A stretch of 34,759 nucleotides of DNA from positions 1 to 34,759 of the IMG/VR virus record IMGVR_UViG_3300022690_000287; one strand, given 5' to 3'. The notes beneath the pieces are model-generated. The model saw nothing but the letters and a program-made list of their open reading frames with translations, had not been told where the DNA came from and did not search any database. Every line of letters starts with the position of its first letter. Position 1 is the first letter of the stretch. A program made the translations under genes and the position numbers. The DNA comes from a virus. This document shows positions 17,117-23,754 of the stretch, one piece after another.

Positions 17117-17479
17117 CTATCCCTTTTCTAGCCATAACCACAACTCCCCCAGAGAATCGTAGAAATCTGTATCTCTACCAGTACCAACAAACATATGTGT
17201 TTCAATATTGACACCCCATACCTTTATATATCCCACTGATTCCCCTTGTATTTCTAAGTGCAGCTCATGCTTGCCACTATTCCATTGCACGGTAACATAT
17301 CCGTCTTCATCGCTAGAAATAAACGGGGTTATCCAAACCTTATCACTCCTGATAATCATCAAAAGAACTTCAATTAATACTCCTTTTGCAAGATTAATAT
17401 CTTTTAGTTTTGGTGCTTTAGAATCTCTATCATCCCAATTATCTTTACGGCTTTCTAATGTGGCGAAGTCAGTGTTCAT
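17117..17479 (-). CDS. Conserved hypothetical protein (DGYVTVQW family)
   Basis: 120 residues from the ATG at 17479, which overlaps the stop of the upstream gene (ATGTGATGA context). The outline, NWDDRDSKAP..., then AKGVLIEVLL, then ITPFISSDEDGYVTVQW and ELHLEIQGES, resembles a small alpha/beta protein common in bacteria and phages with a W(D/N)G-x-GA-xP start and a PDG-x-I-x-LEW block. The function of that group is unknown. Confidence 0.6.
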   Translation of the reverse strand: MNTDFATLESRKDNWDDRDSKAPKLKDINLAKGVLIEVLLMIIRSDKVWITPFISSDEDGYVTVQWNSGKHELHLEIQGESVGYIKVWGVNIETHMFVGTGRDTDFYDSLGELWLWLEKG

Positions 17480-18099
17480 CACATACACTCCCTGTCCCGA
17501 CACACAAAGTTTACTTCCGACACTCCCGGACAAAACGCAGCACCAGCAGCCAGCGCGATATTCTTATCACTCAAACAACCATACCTCTGCGCCGTTTGCG
17601 TGTTGTATATATTCTCTAGAACCCGCATCACACAAGTGTAGTCATACGTAACCTTCCCGAAGGATATAGATACTATAGTGCTGCCGCCACCGATGCCTGC
17701 CACCAACGCACATGACTGATCTGGGACTACTGATTGGGCGTATGCTGTTGGTACTTGGCGTTTATGGCGGTTATTTACGGATATACTGGATGCGGGGTTG
17801 CCGCCAGTCCCACCCGTACCGCCTGTAGCAGTACCGCCGTTACCACCGACACCGCCATAACCGTTACCGCCTTGAGAAGTAGCGTTACCGCCGTTAGCGT
17901 TGCTACTACCGCCTTGCCCACCAACAGCGCTACTATCGCCACCCTGTCCACCAGCAGCACTACTGGTACCCCCACTACCACCCGTTGCCGAGTTGTTATG
18001 GCTTCGGTGGCTACCGTCGCTATTTAGACTTGCGTGTGCTAATGATACAAACATGGCTGTTTGTAAACATGTGGCTAGTAGTAGTGTTTTAAGCTTCAT
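17479..18099 (-). CDS. Secreted Gly-rich protein with C-terminal six-Cys domain
   Basis: 206 residues with AAGGGA before the ATG. Residues 1-23 form a signal peptide (Lys-rich start, LLLATCLQ core, cut after AHA). Residues ~30-105 are Gly/Ser/Asn/Thr repeats such as GGQGGDSSAVGGQGG and GGTATGGTGGTGG. The last ~85 residues have six cysteines (QSCALV, YTCVMR, YGCLSD, FCPG, VCRDREC) and a GGGSTIVSISFGK strand. I recall similar signal-plus-low-complexity-plus-Cys-domain proteins in podoviruses, without known function. Export into the periplasm or onto the surface is expected. Local base composition is GC-rich because of Gly codons. Confidence 0.75.
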   Translation of the reverse strand: MKLKTLLLATCLQTAMFVSLAHASLNSDGSHRSHNNSATGGSGGTSSAAGGQGGDSSAVGGQGGSSNANGGNATSQGGNGYGGVGGNGGTATGGTGGTGGNPASSISVNNRHKRQVPTAYAQSVVPDQSCALVAGIGGGSTIVSISFGKVTYDYTCVMRVLENIYNTQTAQRYGCLSDKNIALAAGAAFCPGVSEVNFVCRDRECM

Positions 18100-18113
18100 A
18101 ATATTCCCTTCAA

Positions 18114-18434
18114 TTATACTTCAGTTATTACAATTCTATAATATGCTTCCACACACTTCTTCTTAAGCTTATACAGAGCTGTCCGAACTCCCTTAGCATC
18201 CTCAATAATTGCTCTTCCATTCTCTAGGTAACTAAAGTCAGCGAAATAATCAAATACAGGTATCTCGTTTATCTCAATAGCAAACTTAGGTTGCAACTCA
18301 AGATTAGAGATTTCCCCAGCCTTGAGTAACAGCTTCAACTCTGAGTACCGTTTCCCTTCTTTCTGGGAAGCAAACCAGATGTTGTCTATTGTAACTGGCT
18401 TAGCGTTATACTTATTCCCTCTGCGATACCCCAT
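18114..18434 (-). CDS. DUF1064 family protein, putative PD-(D/E)XK nuclease
   Basis: 106 residues matching the DUF1064 family in full: KYNAKPVTIDNIWFASQKEG, RYSELKLLLKAGEI, LELQPKFAI, FDYFADFSY, and IIEDAKGVRT followed by a YKLKKK helix. Asp66, Glu78/Asp79 and Lys81 are placed as in a PD-(D/E)XK active site, with Glu26 as a possible fourth ligand. Family members are thought to be phage resolvase-like endonucleases acting on branched DNA. It sits with SSB in the leftward operon. Confidence 0.85.
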   Translation of the reverse strand: MGYRRGNKYNAKPVTIDNIWFASQKEGKRYSELKLLLKAGEISNLELQPKFAIEINEIPVFDYFADFSYLENGRAIIEDAKGVRTALYKLKKKCVEAYYRIVITEV

Positions 18435-18532
18435 GAAGCATCCTCTCTATCCATTTGATAGGTGGTCGATTGATCAAAGGCTATTAGGCCGACGACTAGT
18501 AGTATTGTTAGTATCATAGTTAATTTGCTCAT
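18386..18532 (-). CDS. 48-residue membrane protein overlapping the DUF1064 gene
   Basis: A strong GGAGG lies nine bases before the ATG at 18532, so the longer reading frame upstream is rejected. Residues ~4-18 are hydrophobic (MILTILLVVGLIAF), followed by a polar tail. It overlaps the next gene by 49 bases in another frame. No family recognised; could be a small inner-membrane protein. Confidence 0.5.
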   Translation of the reverse strand: MSKLTMILTILLVVGLIAFDQSTTYQMDREDASWGIAEGISITLSQLQ

Positions 18533-18677
18533 CTCGTAACACCTCCCCACACCAATTAAACAACTCAGCACCAGGATATAGTCTTAACAGCTTCTCACAC
18601 TCACACCACGTATTAGCTGTATCAACCTCAAGTCCATTTAGTACTACTCTCCAATTTGGGCAATCGTTTACTATCAT
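18474..18677 (-). CDS. 67-residue Cys/Trp-containing protein, unknown
   Basis: ATG preceded by AGAGGGGGGA. Sequence blocks are NDCPNWRVVLNGLEVDTANT and WCECEKLLRLYPG, with a second NWCGEVLRDEQ. It overlaps the upstream XRE gene by 50 bases and the small membrane gene by 59. Coding status rests on its ribosome site and continuous reading through the operon. Confidence 0.5.
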   Translation of the reverse strand: MIVNDCPNWRVVLNGLEVDTANTWCECEKLLRLYPGAELFNWCGEVLRDEQINYDTNNTTSRRPNSL

Positions 18678-19089
18678 GTTTCCCCCCTCTTAAGATTTGG
18701 TCGGTAATTCCAATTAAGAGTGATAGTATAGTCTTATCGTTAATTTTACGTAAATTGTCGGCAAGTTTTAACATTAACTTTTGTGTTATGTCAGTATCGC
18801 CAGCCCCAAATCCTGCATCAATAGGAAAGAAGTCCTGTATAGGGATTTCTAGTATATGGGAAATGTAATATAAGGTTGAAGCCTTAACACGTGTGTATGA
18901 TATATCACCATTAGCTATTTTATCCCTTGCTTCGTATTTACGTCCTTGCTGATAGGATACTCGTAAACCACCCTCATAAAAAGCTTTTATAGTAAATTCG
19001 GCAACCTCTCTATAATACGCAATACGGTGCGCTATGTGTATATCAGCATCTTTTATAAACTCTGGTAAATCGTGTATTTTGTTAGTCAT
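18628..19089 (-). CDS. XRE/Cro-CI-like regulator
   Basis: 153 residues, AGAGGA before ATG, ATGA overlap with the first operon gene. Residues ~45-95 fit a divergent helix-turn-helix of the Cro/C1 type: YQQGRKYEARDKIANGD, then TRVKASTLYYISHILEIPIQDFFP. The C-terminal third is helical (LADNLRKINDKTILSLLIGIT). It lacks a LexA-like protease domain, so it is not a self-cleaving CI. It lies close to the divergent promoters and is a candidate repressor of them. Confidence 0.7.
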   Translation of the reverse strand: MTNKIHDLPEFIKDADIHIAHRIAYYREVAEFTIKAFYEGGLRVSYQQGRKYEARDKIANGDISYTRVKASTLYYISHILEIPIQDFFPIDAGFGAGDTDITQKLMLKLADNLRKINDKTILSLLIGITDQILRGGKHDSKRLPKLESSTKWT

Positions 19090-19268
19090 GTAACATCCTC
19101 TAATAGTATTGGTACTGCTCCACAGTCTGGACAGGTGCTTTCTTCTAAGTCGTAGTGACGTGACCCGTTATCTATATATGCTATGCCCTCAAATTTAGTA
19201 CCACATGAGTCGCAGAACATAGGCATTTGTATTATTACTCTGCCCCATTCATCTGTTGGCCCTATCAT
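19086..19268 (-). CDS. 60-residue zinc-ribbon protein
   Basis: First gene of the leftward operon. The start at 19268 is chosen for its AGAGGT with six-base spacing; an upstream ATG would add 15 residues but would lie almost on the promoter -10. Two CxxC knuckles, FCDSCGTKF and TCPDCGAVP, lie ~27 residues apart, forming a likely Zn ribbon. DNA, RNA or protein binding cannot be told apart. Confidence 0.65.
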   Translation of the reverse strand: MIGPTDEWGRVIIQMPMFCDSCGTKFEGIAYIDNGSRHYDLEESTCPDCGAVPILLEDVT

Positions 19269-19312
19269 AATAGTACCTCTATGTTTATTCGGCACCGCAC
19301 CGCCTATATACA

Positions 19313-19341
19313 CTTATAATATACATTCCCCGCTTTGTCAA
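19313..19341 (-). promoter_or_regulatory. Leftward early promoter
   Basis: On the minus strand, TTGACA (19341-19336), a 17-base spacer and TATAAG (19318-19313): a consensus -35 and five of six at -10. It points at the operon starting at 19268. Confidence 0.85.
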
Positions 19342-19342
19342 T

Positions 19343-19358
19343 ATAAACCACAGTTTAT
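19343..19358. promoter_or_regulatory. Palindromic operator candidate between divergent promoters
   Basis: ATAAAC-CACA-GTTTAT, perfect 6-bp arms around a 4-base centre, ending one base from the leftward -35 box. Size and position suit a dimeric XRE repressor, three of which are encoded nearby. Confidence 0.5.
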
Positions 19359-19373
19359 TTCTACAATTAGAGC

Positions 19374-19402
19374 TTTACAACCACAAGTGTACATGTTACT
19401 GT
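19374..19402 (+). promoter_or_regulatory. Rightward early promoter candidate (extended -10)
   Basis: TTTACA (19374-19379), 17 bases, TACTGT (19397-19402), with TG one base before the -10. The -10 itself is weak, but the extended TG and position ahead of the ERF operon support it. Confidence 0.45.
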
Positions 19403-19432
19403 AGTTTTAAGGATATAAACATGGAGGTTATT

Positions 19433-19678
19433 ATGTATAGTATTGAAAATGAGATGGAATATCGTGACTGGGGCCGCACGGCTTTAGAGGAAGAAGAACG
19501 CGAACACACGGAAGAGATAGAGAGGGATATTCGACAACTACAGGATGTGATTGGTTATTTAGAAAAATATGCAAAGGAGCGGGACTACCGTTCTCTACTG
19601 ATGAAGCAGCACAAGGATTTGCATCCTAGTATGATGCGTTTATTTGATTTAATACATGACATAAAGGGGAATAACTAA
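19433..19678 (+). CDS. 81-residue acidic helical protein, unknown
   Basis: First gene of the rightward early operon. The ATG at 19433 has GGAGG five bases upstream; the in-frame ATG at 19421 would leave almost no leader from the promoter. The protein is charged and helical (EEEEREHTEEIERDIRQL, YLEKYAKERDYRS). It ends with a TAATG overlap onto the ERF gene, so it may be a cofactor, but no family is recognised. Confidence 0.65.
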   Translation: MYSIENEMEYRDWGRTALEEEEREHTEEIERDIRQLQDVIGYLEKYAKERDYRSLLMKQHKDLHPSMMRLFDLIHDIKGNN

Positions 19679-20442
19679 TGGCAGAGTTACCAATACCAGA
19701 ATTACATAGTGTGGAGTTCGGAGCACTAGCAGAGGCATTAAGTAAGGTTCAAGGGGAGCTAGAGAATGCTTCAAAGAATGCAGAGGGGCATTTTAAGGAT
19801 GATCAAGGGAATAAGAACACTTATGCTAACCTTGCTGAGTGTCTAAATGCACCCCGCGCACTGTTAGCAAAAAACGGCCTATCAGTTACACATCCTATGA
19901 TATCTATAAATGGGCGGGATATTATGCACACTCTGTTGCTGCATAAGTCCAATCAATGGTTAAGGTGTATTTGGGATATAGGAACCGCCAGTGATACAGC
20001 ACCACAAAAGAAAGGCTCTGCTATTACCTACGCAAGGCGCTATACGTTCTGTGCTCTTGTCGGTCTTACTCAAGAGGATGATGACGGGCAGAAGGGAACG
20101 GCTGAGCACAACATCCAAGATAGGATAGATAAGGCTGTTCAAAGCGCTATTAATAAGACAAGGACGGAGGATATTGCAGTGTATAGTAGGTTGGAAGATT
20201 TTACGTATAGGATGGGGATGGCTACCAGTCCTGAGGATATTGAGGCGATATACACAGATCAGAAAATAATTAAATGGAGGGCTCGGATTACTGATAAGTC
20301 TGATAACTACCCCGCGGTTGTCAAAACTGTGGAAGAGTGGGAAGCAGAGCATATACTAAGTGACGTCATCGCAGAAACTAAAGAGCGTCTAACCAACCCA
20401 CCGTATAACATTAGGGAACTCGTCAACGCTCAAGGAGAATAG
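19678..20442 (+). CDS. erf: ERF-family single-strand annealing recombinase
   Basis: 254 residues. The ERF core is clear: FGALAEALSKVQGELENASK, NKNTYANLAECLNAPRALLA, KNGLSVTHPM, and the signature GSAITYARRYTFCALVGL followed by EDDDG. ERF proteins (P22 Erf type) form rings that anneal complementary single strands, supporting recombination, genome circularisation and concatemer formation. The C-terminal ~100 residues after the core are a helical region. SSB is encoded on the divergent operon. Confidence 0.92.
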   Translation: MAELPIPELHSVEFGALAEALSKVQGELENASKNAEGHFKDDQGNKNTYANLAECLNAPRALLAKNGLSVTHPMISINGRDIMHTLLLHKSNQWLRCIWDIGTASDTAPQKKGSAITYARRYTFCALVGLTQEDDDGQKGTAEHNIQDRIDKAVQSAINKTRTEDIAVYSRLEDFTYRMGMATSPEDIEAIYTDQKIIKWRARITDKSDNYPAVVKTVEEWEAEHILSDVIAETKERLTNPPYNIRELVNAQGE

Positions 20443-20445
20443 CTA

Positions 20446-20745
20446 ATGGATGAAGTATCCTTTGGGTCTATAATTCGGAAGGCAAGGATGCAAGATGATA
20501 TTAGCCTTAGAAAGTTTGCGGGTATGGTTGATTTGTCTCCTACGTATATATCTAAGATAGAGCGAGGTGATTTTGACCCGCCTTCTGCACATTCAATAGC
20601 GAGGATAGCACGTGTGTTACACTTCGATGTTGATTGGCTATTAGCTCAAGCGGATAAAGTTGCACCAGATCTAATAGCTATAATCTTGAAAGACCCTAAA
20701 GGGGCACGACGCTTATTAGAGTCAAAGGGAGATGATAATGGATGA
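20446..20745 (+). CDS. XRE-family transcriptional regulator
   Basis: 99 residues. Residues ~6-66 are a canonical Cro/C1 helix-turn-helix: FGSIIRKARMQDDISLRKFA, MVDLSPTYISKIERGDFDPP, then SIARIARVLHFDVDWLLAQA. The short tail (IAIILKDPKGARRLLESKG) is typical of phage and plasmid regulators. GGAG lies before the ATG. It probably binds the nearby divergent control region. Confidence 0.88.
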   Translation: MDEVSFGSIIRKARMQDDISLRKFAGMVDLSPTYISKIERGDFDPPSAHSIARIARVLHFDVDWLLAQADKVAPDLIAIILKDPKGARRLLESKGDDNG

Positions 20746-21160
20746 AATAGATGAACGATGCAAAGAACTGTTATACCTAAAACAAGAGATAGGAGATGAT
20801 AGAAGGAGGTGTGAGCGCAGAAAAGCCGAATTGGCTGCTCTTCTGAAGGAATTAGGTGAGTCGGAGAATTACTACAATGAAGCTGTTAAACACACCATAA
20901 ATATTATTGACGAGGAAAAGGCTAGCGACGTTGGTTTTGTATCGGCAATCGTCGATGGTGTGGAGTTTAAGACTGTTCAGGGTAGGGAGGTCGTAGTTAT
21001 AGAGGATGAAAAATTGTTGCCGGACCACTATCTCAAGCCGAAGATATCGAGCACGATAGATAAGGTCCGACTATTGAAGGACTTAAAGGCTGGTAAGCAA
21101 ATCCCTGGTGCTAAGAAGGTACGTAATGAAAACTATTTAGATATGAAGGTGTTATTATGA
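20738..21160 (+). CDS. Gp157-like phage protein
   Basis: 140 residues from the ATG at 20738, which has GGGAG upstream; an ATG six bases earlier is less well placed. The N-terminal ~60 residues are coiled coil (ERRKAELAALLKELGESENY). The second half matches the Gp157 pattern: VEFKTVQGREVVVIEDEKLLP, then DHYLKP, then a DKVRLLKDLKAGKQIPGAKKV ending split here by a short gap in similarity. The family was first noted in streptococcal phages and is often beside annealing recombinases. It overlaps the XRE gene by eight bases. Confidence 0.7.
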   Translation: MDEIDERCKELLYLKQEIGDDRRRCERRKAELAALLKELGESENYYNEAVKHTINIIDEEKASDVGFVSAIVDGVEFKTVQGREVVVIEDEKLLPDHYLKPKISSTIDKVRLLKDLKAGKQIPGAKKVRNENYLDMKVLL

Positions 21161-21312
21161 GTGATGATATAGACGACAAGAGAATAATGCTTACTCTCGC
21201 CCAACTACATCGTGATATGTTGAAGTTTCAAAATACTTTATGGCTCTCGATTATATTAAATGCCATGTTAATCACTGTATTATGTTTATATGTTAGACTA
21301 ACTGTTATGTGA
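21157..21312 (+). CDS. 51-residue membrane protein
   Basis: Starts in the ATGA overlap with the Gp157-like gene, preceded by GAAGGTGT. Residues ~28-48 are one hydrophobic span (LWLSIILNAMLITVLCLYV); the N-terminal 25 are polar and helical. The same upstream motif (GAAGGTGTTATTATGA) recurs before the next gene. Unknown function. Confidence 0.6.
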   Translation: MSDDIDDKRIMLTLAQLHRDMLKFQNTLWLSIILNAMLITVLCLYVRLTVM

Positions 21313-21322
21313 AGGTGTTATT

Positions 21323-21673
21323 ATGAAAAATACAAAGTTCAGAGAATTAGGCAGGTTCATTGCTCTGAAGAGGGAGGCAATAGGGTACAATCAAGGTTCT
21401 TTAGCGTATCGTGTTGATATAACCCCTTCAATGCAATCTAAAATAGAAAGCGGGCAGATCAATATTATTAAGGAAGAACTATTAATGAAATTCGCAAAGG
21501 TTCTACACGTACCAGAGGAAAGGCTTTTCCCTTTAGCGCATAAAGTTCCTATGGAGATAAAGAACGCTATCTTAGATAACCAAGAGTTAGGTGACCTGAT
21601 ATTTAGAATCGTGAAATTACCACCCCACAGAAGAAGTGAGCTGCTAGAGGAAATATCTTGTAAAGATGGTTGA
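21323..21673 (+). CDS. XRE-family transcriptional regulator
   Basis: 116 residues. Residues ~6-68 form a Cro/C1 domain: RELGRFIALKREAIGYNQGS, LAYRVDITPSMQSKIESGQ, then LLMKFAKVLHVPEERLFPLA. The remainder is helical without a protease domain. Last gene before a terminator, so co-transcribed with the ERF operon, and a candidate autoregulator. Confidence 0.85.
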   Translation: MKNTKFRELGRFIALKREAIGYNQGSLAYRVDITPSMQSKIESGQINIIKEELLMKFAKVLHVPEERLFPLAHKVPMEIKNAILDNQELGDLIFRIVKLPPHRRSELLEEISCKDG

Positions 21674-21721
21674 ATGTGTATAAGATAGCACATCTCATTA
21701 ACACTCTTATTACACTCCATG

Positions 21722-21752
21722 AAGGGCGCTCTTAACCGGGCGCTCTTTTTTT
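21722..21752 (+). terminator. Rho-independent terminator of the early rightward operon
   Basis: AAGGGCGC and GCGCTCTT form an 8-bp stem with one G-U pair around a ten-base loop, followed by seven T. It lies 49 bases after the XRE stop codon. Confidence 0.75.
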
Positions 21753-21889
21753 ATGTCTCCGACATGCAATACATCAAATAGCGCTTAAGCACTATTATCA
21801 TCACATTACAGCATGTTACTTGTAATACATTAGAAATACAGGTTAGTGATTAAGGACTATCGTATATCTGCCAGGATCAAAACACGATC

Positions 21890-22120
21890 AAATGTTTGTG
21901 GAGTCCAGACGCTCCACTACGCTGGGTAAGTAGGTAACTACACCACACCCCTAGGATATTGGTGTGGTGGCCTCTGGTGAGGTCTTGAAAAGCAATAGGT
22001 GGTGGCAGGGGCTGGTTGCCGTGTTAGTCTGTCCCACAGTTATCTCGAGTTCTGCTCGGCATTCTCCTGAGAGTCAGTCCTCTAGCATACAGAAGCATTT
22101 ACCGCTACCACCTATCTTGT
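21890..22120 (+). ncRNA. Structured non-coding region, possible phage RNA
   Basis: Part of a 590-bp stretch (21753-22342) with no credible gene. Four helices can be drawn: GTGGAG/CTCCAC (21898-21903 with 21912-21917), CACCACACC/GGTGTGGTG (21941-21949 with 21961-21969), CGAG/CTCG (22046-22058), and a long-range 12-bp pairing with one G-U between 21995-22006 and 22104-22115 that encloses the third. Two perfect G-C-rich hairpins in AT-rich DNA plus an enclosing stem suggest a folded RNA. No clear promoter was found just upstream, and an origin or protein-binding site would also show inverted repeats. Confidence 0.4.
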
Positions 22121-22186
22121 GCGTATTATACCGACTTCCATGTTAACTACAAGTTAAAAGAGTGTACTTATTTCACCCGTCGGATG

Positions 22187-22215
22187 TTGCAACTTTAGGT
22201 AGAGTGTGGTATGGT
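22187..22215 (+). promoter_or_regulatory. Promoter for the replication genes (extended -10)
   Basis: TTGCAA (22187-22192), 17 bases, TATGGT (22210-22215), preceded by TGG to give an extended -10. Transcription would start near 22222 and give a ~120-base leader. Confidence 0.55.
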
Positions 22216-22220
22216 GGGAT

Positions 22221-22342
22221 ATGCCGAGTAGCATCGGTCGAAGAGACAAGGATATTTCCTTATTTATAATTTGTCTATGTGTGCGGGTGGGTTCCTTCTT
22301 GTTTCACCTATGCTATACCCGCACCGCCAGAAGAGGCACCTC
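22221..22342 (+). promoter_or_regulatory. Structured 5' leader of the replisome-organiser gene
   Basis: Between the promoter and the ATG at 22343 lie several inverted repeats. AGACAA/TTGTCT (22244-22249 with 22271-22276) competes with AAGG/CCTT (22248-22251 with 22258-22261) because they share bases. GTGCGGGT/ACCCGCAC (22281-22288 with 22317-22324) ends eight bases before the AGAGG ribosome site. The layout could allow translational control or mark a replication-protein binding site. Confidence 0.4.
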
Positions 22343-23083
22343 ATGTCTGAAGGTTGGATTAAATTACATCGTCAAATAACAGATAACTCTATGTGGTTAA
22401 GTGAGCCTTTTACCAAAGCCCAGGCATGGGTTGATCTAATATTAATAGCTAATCACAAACCTAGTTATTTCTTCGTGCGTGGCAACAGGATTGATGTCGA
22501 TAGAGGACAGCTTGCATGGAGTAGGGAAAAAATAGCAACTCGATGGCAGTGGTCGAGGAAGAAAATAGATGGCTTCCTAAAAATGCTTGAAAAGGAGCAA
22601 CAGATTACCCAACAGAAATCACCTATTATCAATAAGATATCTATCTCTAACTATGAAACCTACCAAGAAAAGGAGCAACAGACTACCCTACAGAAGAGCA
22701 ACAGAAGAGCAACAGAAGAGCAACAGAAGCACACATACAATAATGTAAAGAATAATAAGAATGAAAAGAATAAAAATATTGAAGCGCATTTCTCCCTCTT
22801 TTGGAACAGATATGATTTAAAGAAAAACAGAGTGAAGGCACTCGCAGCGTTCAAGGTTGCAATCAAGAAGATTGAGATTGATAAAATGCTCGAGTGTGTG
22901 GATCAGTATAAGGCGTATTGCAAAGCCGAGGACGTGCCGCTTAAATATCCTCAAGGCTGGTTGAATGATGAGAGGTGGACGGACGACTACAGCCTTAGGA
23001 ACGGAAAGGATAGGTCGCTCAGTGAAATGACAGAAGAAGAGAAAATGGCTTATTTGGAACGATTAGAGGAGAAAAGGTTATGA
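22343..23083 (+). CDS. Replisome organiser / replication initiation protein
   Basis: 246 residues from the ATG at 22343 (AGAGG six bases upstream); the frame is open further upstream but enters the structured leader. The start, MSEGWIKLHRQITDNSMW, then AWVDLILIANHKPS, RGQLAWSREKIATRWQWSRKK and FLKMLEKEQQI, is the winged-helix N-terminal domain of phage replisome organisers. A polar Gln/Lys/Asn linker follows, then a C-terminal block (FWNRYDLKKNRVKALAAF, YPQGWLNDERW) common to DnaT/O-type phage replication proteins that contact helicase or loader. It overlaps the next gene by four bases. Confidence 0.85.
   Translation: MSEGWIKLHRQITDNSMWLSEPFTKAQAWVDLILIANHKPSYFFVRGNRIDVDRGQLAWSREKIATRWQWSRKKIDGFLKMLEKEQQITQQKSPIINKISISNYETYQEKEQQTTLQKSNRRATEEQQKHTYNNVKNNKNEKNKNIEAHFSLFWNRYDLKKNRVKALAAFKVAIKKIEIDKMLECVDQYKAYCKAEDVPLKYPQGWLNDERWTDDYSLRNGKDRSLSEMTEEEKMAYLERLEEKRL
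22692..22729 (+). repeat. 11-bp tandem repeat within the replication gene
   Basis: AGAAGAGCAAC occurs three times head to tail (22692-22724), followed by a partial fourth unit. It lies in the linker between the two domains. Because 11 is not a multiple of three, gain or loss of one unit would shift the frame. Confidence 0.9.
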
Positions 23084-23730
23084 CGAAATTAGATGCATTA
23101 ACGCATGTAGTTGAGGTGATAGAGGAATGCTATGGCAATTTAACCGATGGGATGAGGCAGAGGTACGTCGATGCATTTGCTCAGTACACACCTGATGAGC
23201 TTAGGAGCGCGATGGATCGTTGTTTGTCTCAGCACAAGAGGATGTCAAGACCAAGCATTGACGAGATACGGGCATATGTGCAGCCAATAGGGAAGCGAGT
23301 GGGTCCATCAAAACAGTTTGCCTGGGAAGCCAGAGAGTACAAGATTAACAGCATGTGCCTAGCTTACCTTAAGAGCTACAAGGCTAACTGCCCCCTCTAC
23401 AAGCAAGCGGTGAGGGAGCGGTGGGATTGGTGTTTACTCAGGGTGGTTTTGGATGCAGCGCATGTACAGGCCGAAGTGATTTGTGGAGCTAATGGTATTG
23501 GTGGCCCAACTAACGAGCCGTTTCCGTACTCAATCAAAGAGTCAGGAGAGTATTTTGATTGTTTAATGCATGACGCTAAAGGCAAAGAATATCCACAGGT
23601 TCGCTTTACTCAAGAGCAAGAACAGTACATGAGTGGGTGCAAGAACGTCTCATTAGTGCCTGAGAACGAAGGAAGTGGCAGTTTTAAGATGGTATTGGAT
23701 AAATTGGCTACCAAGAGACCTGGAAGCTGA
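23080..23730 (+). CDS. Putative helicase loader-like replication protein
   Basis: 216 residues, ATGA overlap with the organiser gene. The N-terminal ~75 residues are helical and contain YTPDELRSAMDRCLSQHKRM followed by SRPSIDEIRAYVQ. That arrangement resembles the N-terminal part of phage helicase loaders and P-type proteins, which pair with an organiser. No Walker A motif, so it is not a DnaC-type ATPase. The C-terminal half is unrecognised. Function is inferred mainly from the gene pair. Confidence 0.55.
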   Translation: MTKLDALTHVVEVIEECYGNLTDGMRQRYVDAFAQYTPDELRSAMDRCLSQHKRMSRPSIDEIRAYVQPIGKRVGPSKQFAWEAREYKINSMCLAYLKSYKANCPLYKQAVRERWDWCLLRVVLDAAHVQAEVICGANGIGGPTNEPFPYSIKESGEYFDCLMHDAKGKEYPQVRFTQEQEQYMSGCKNVSLVPENEGSGSFKMVLDKLATKRPGS

Positions 23731-23754
23731 AACAGGGAGGAAATGTAGCTTAAA

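Noticed and set aside
17734-18166. Thr/Pro-rich plus-strand frames opposite the secreted protein
   Set aside because: They arise from the Gly-codon repeats on the other strand, which has the signal peptide, ribosome site and operon context.
21850-22130. tRNA gene
   Set aside because: Hairpins are present but there is no T-loop GTTCRANNC motif and no cloverleaf spacing.
21964-22146. 60-codon ORF in the non-coding gap
   Set aside because: No ribosome site, odd composition, and it runs through the paired segments of the structured region.
19392-22147. CATGTTACT shared by 19392 and 21812, with CATGTTAACT at 22139, as an operator family
   Set aside because: A nine-base match in AT-rich intergenic DNA is near what chance allows, and symmetry differs between sites.
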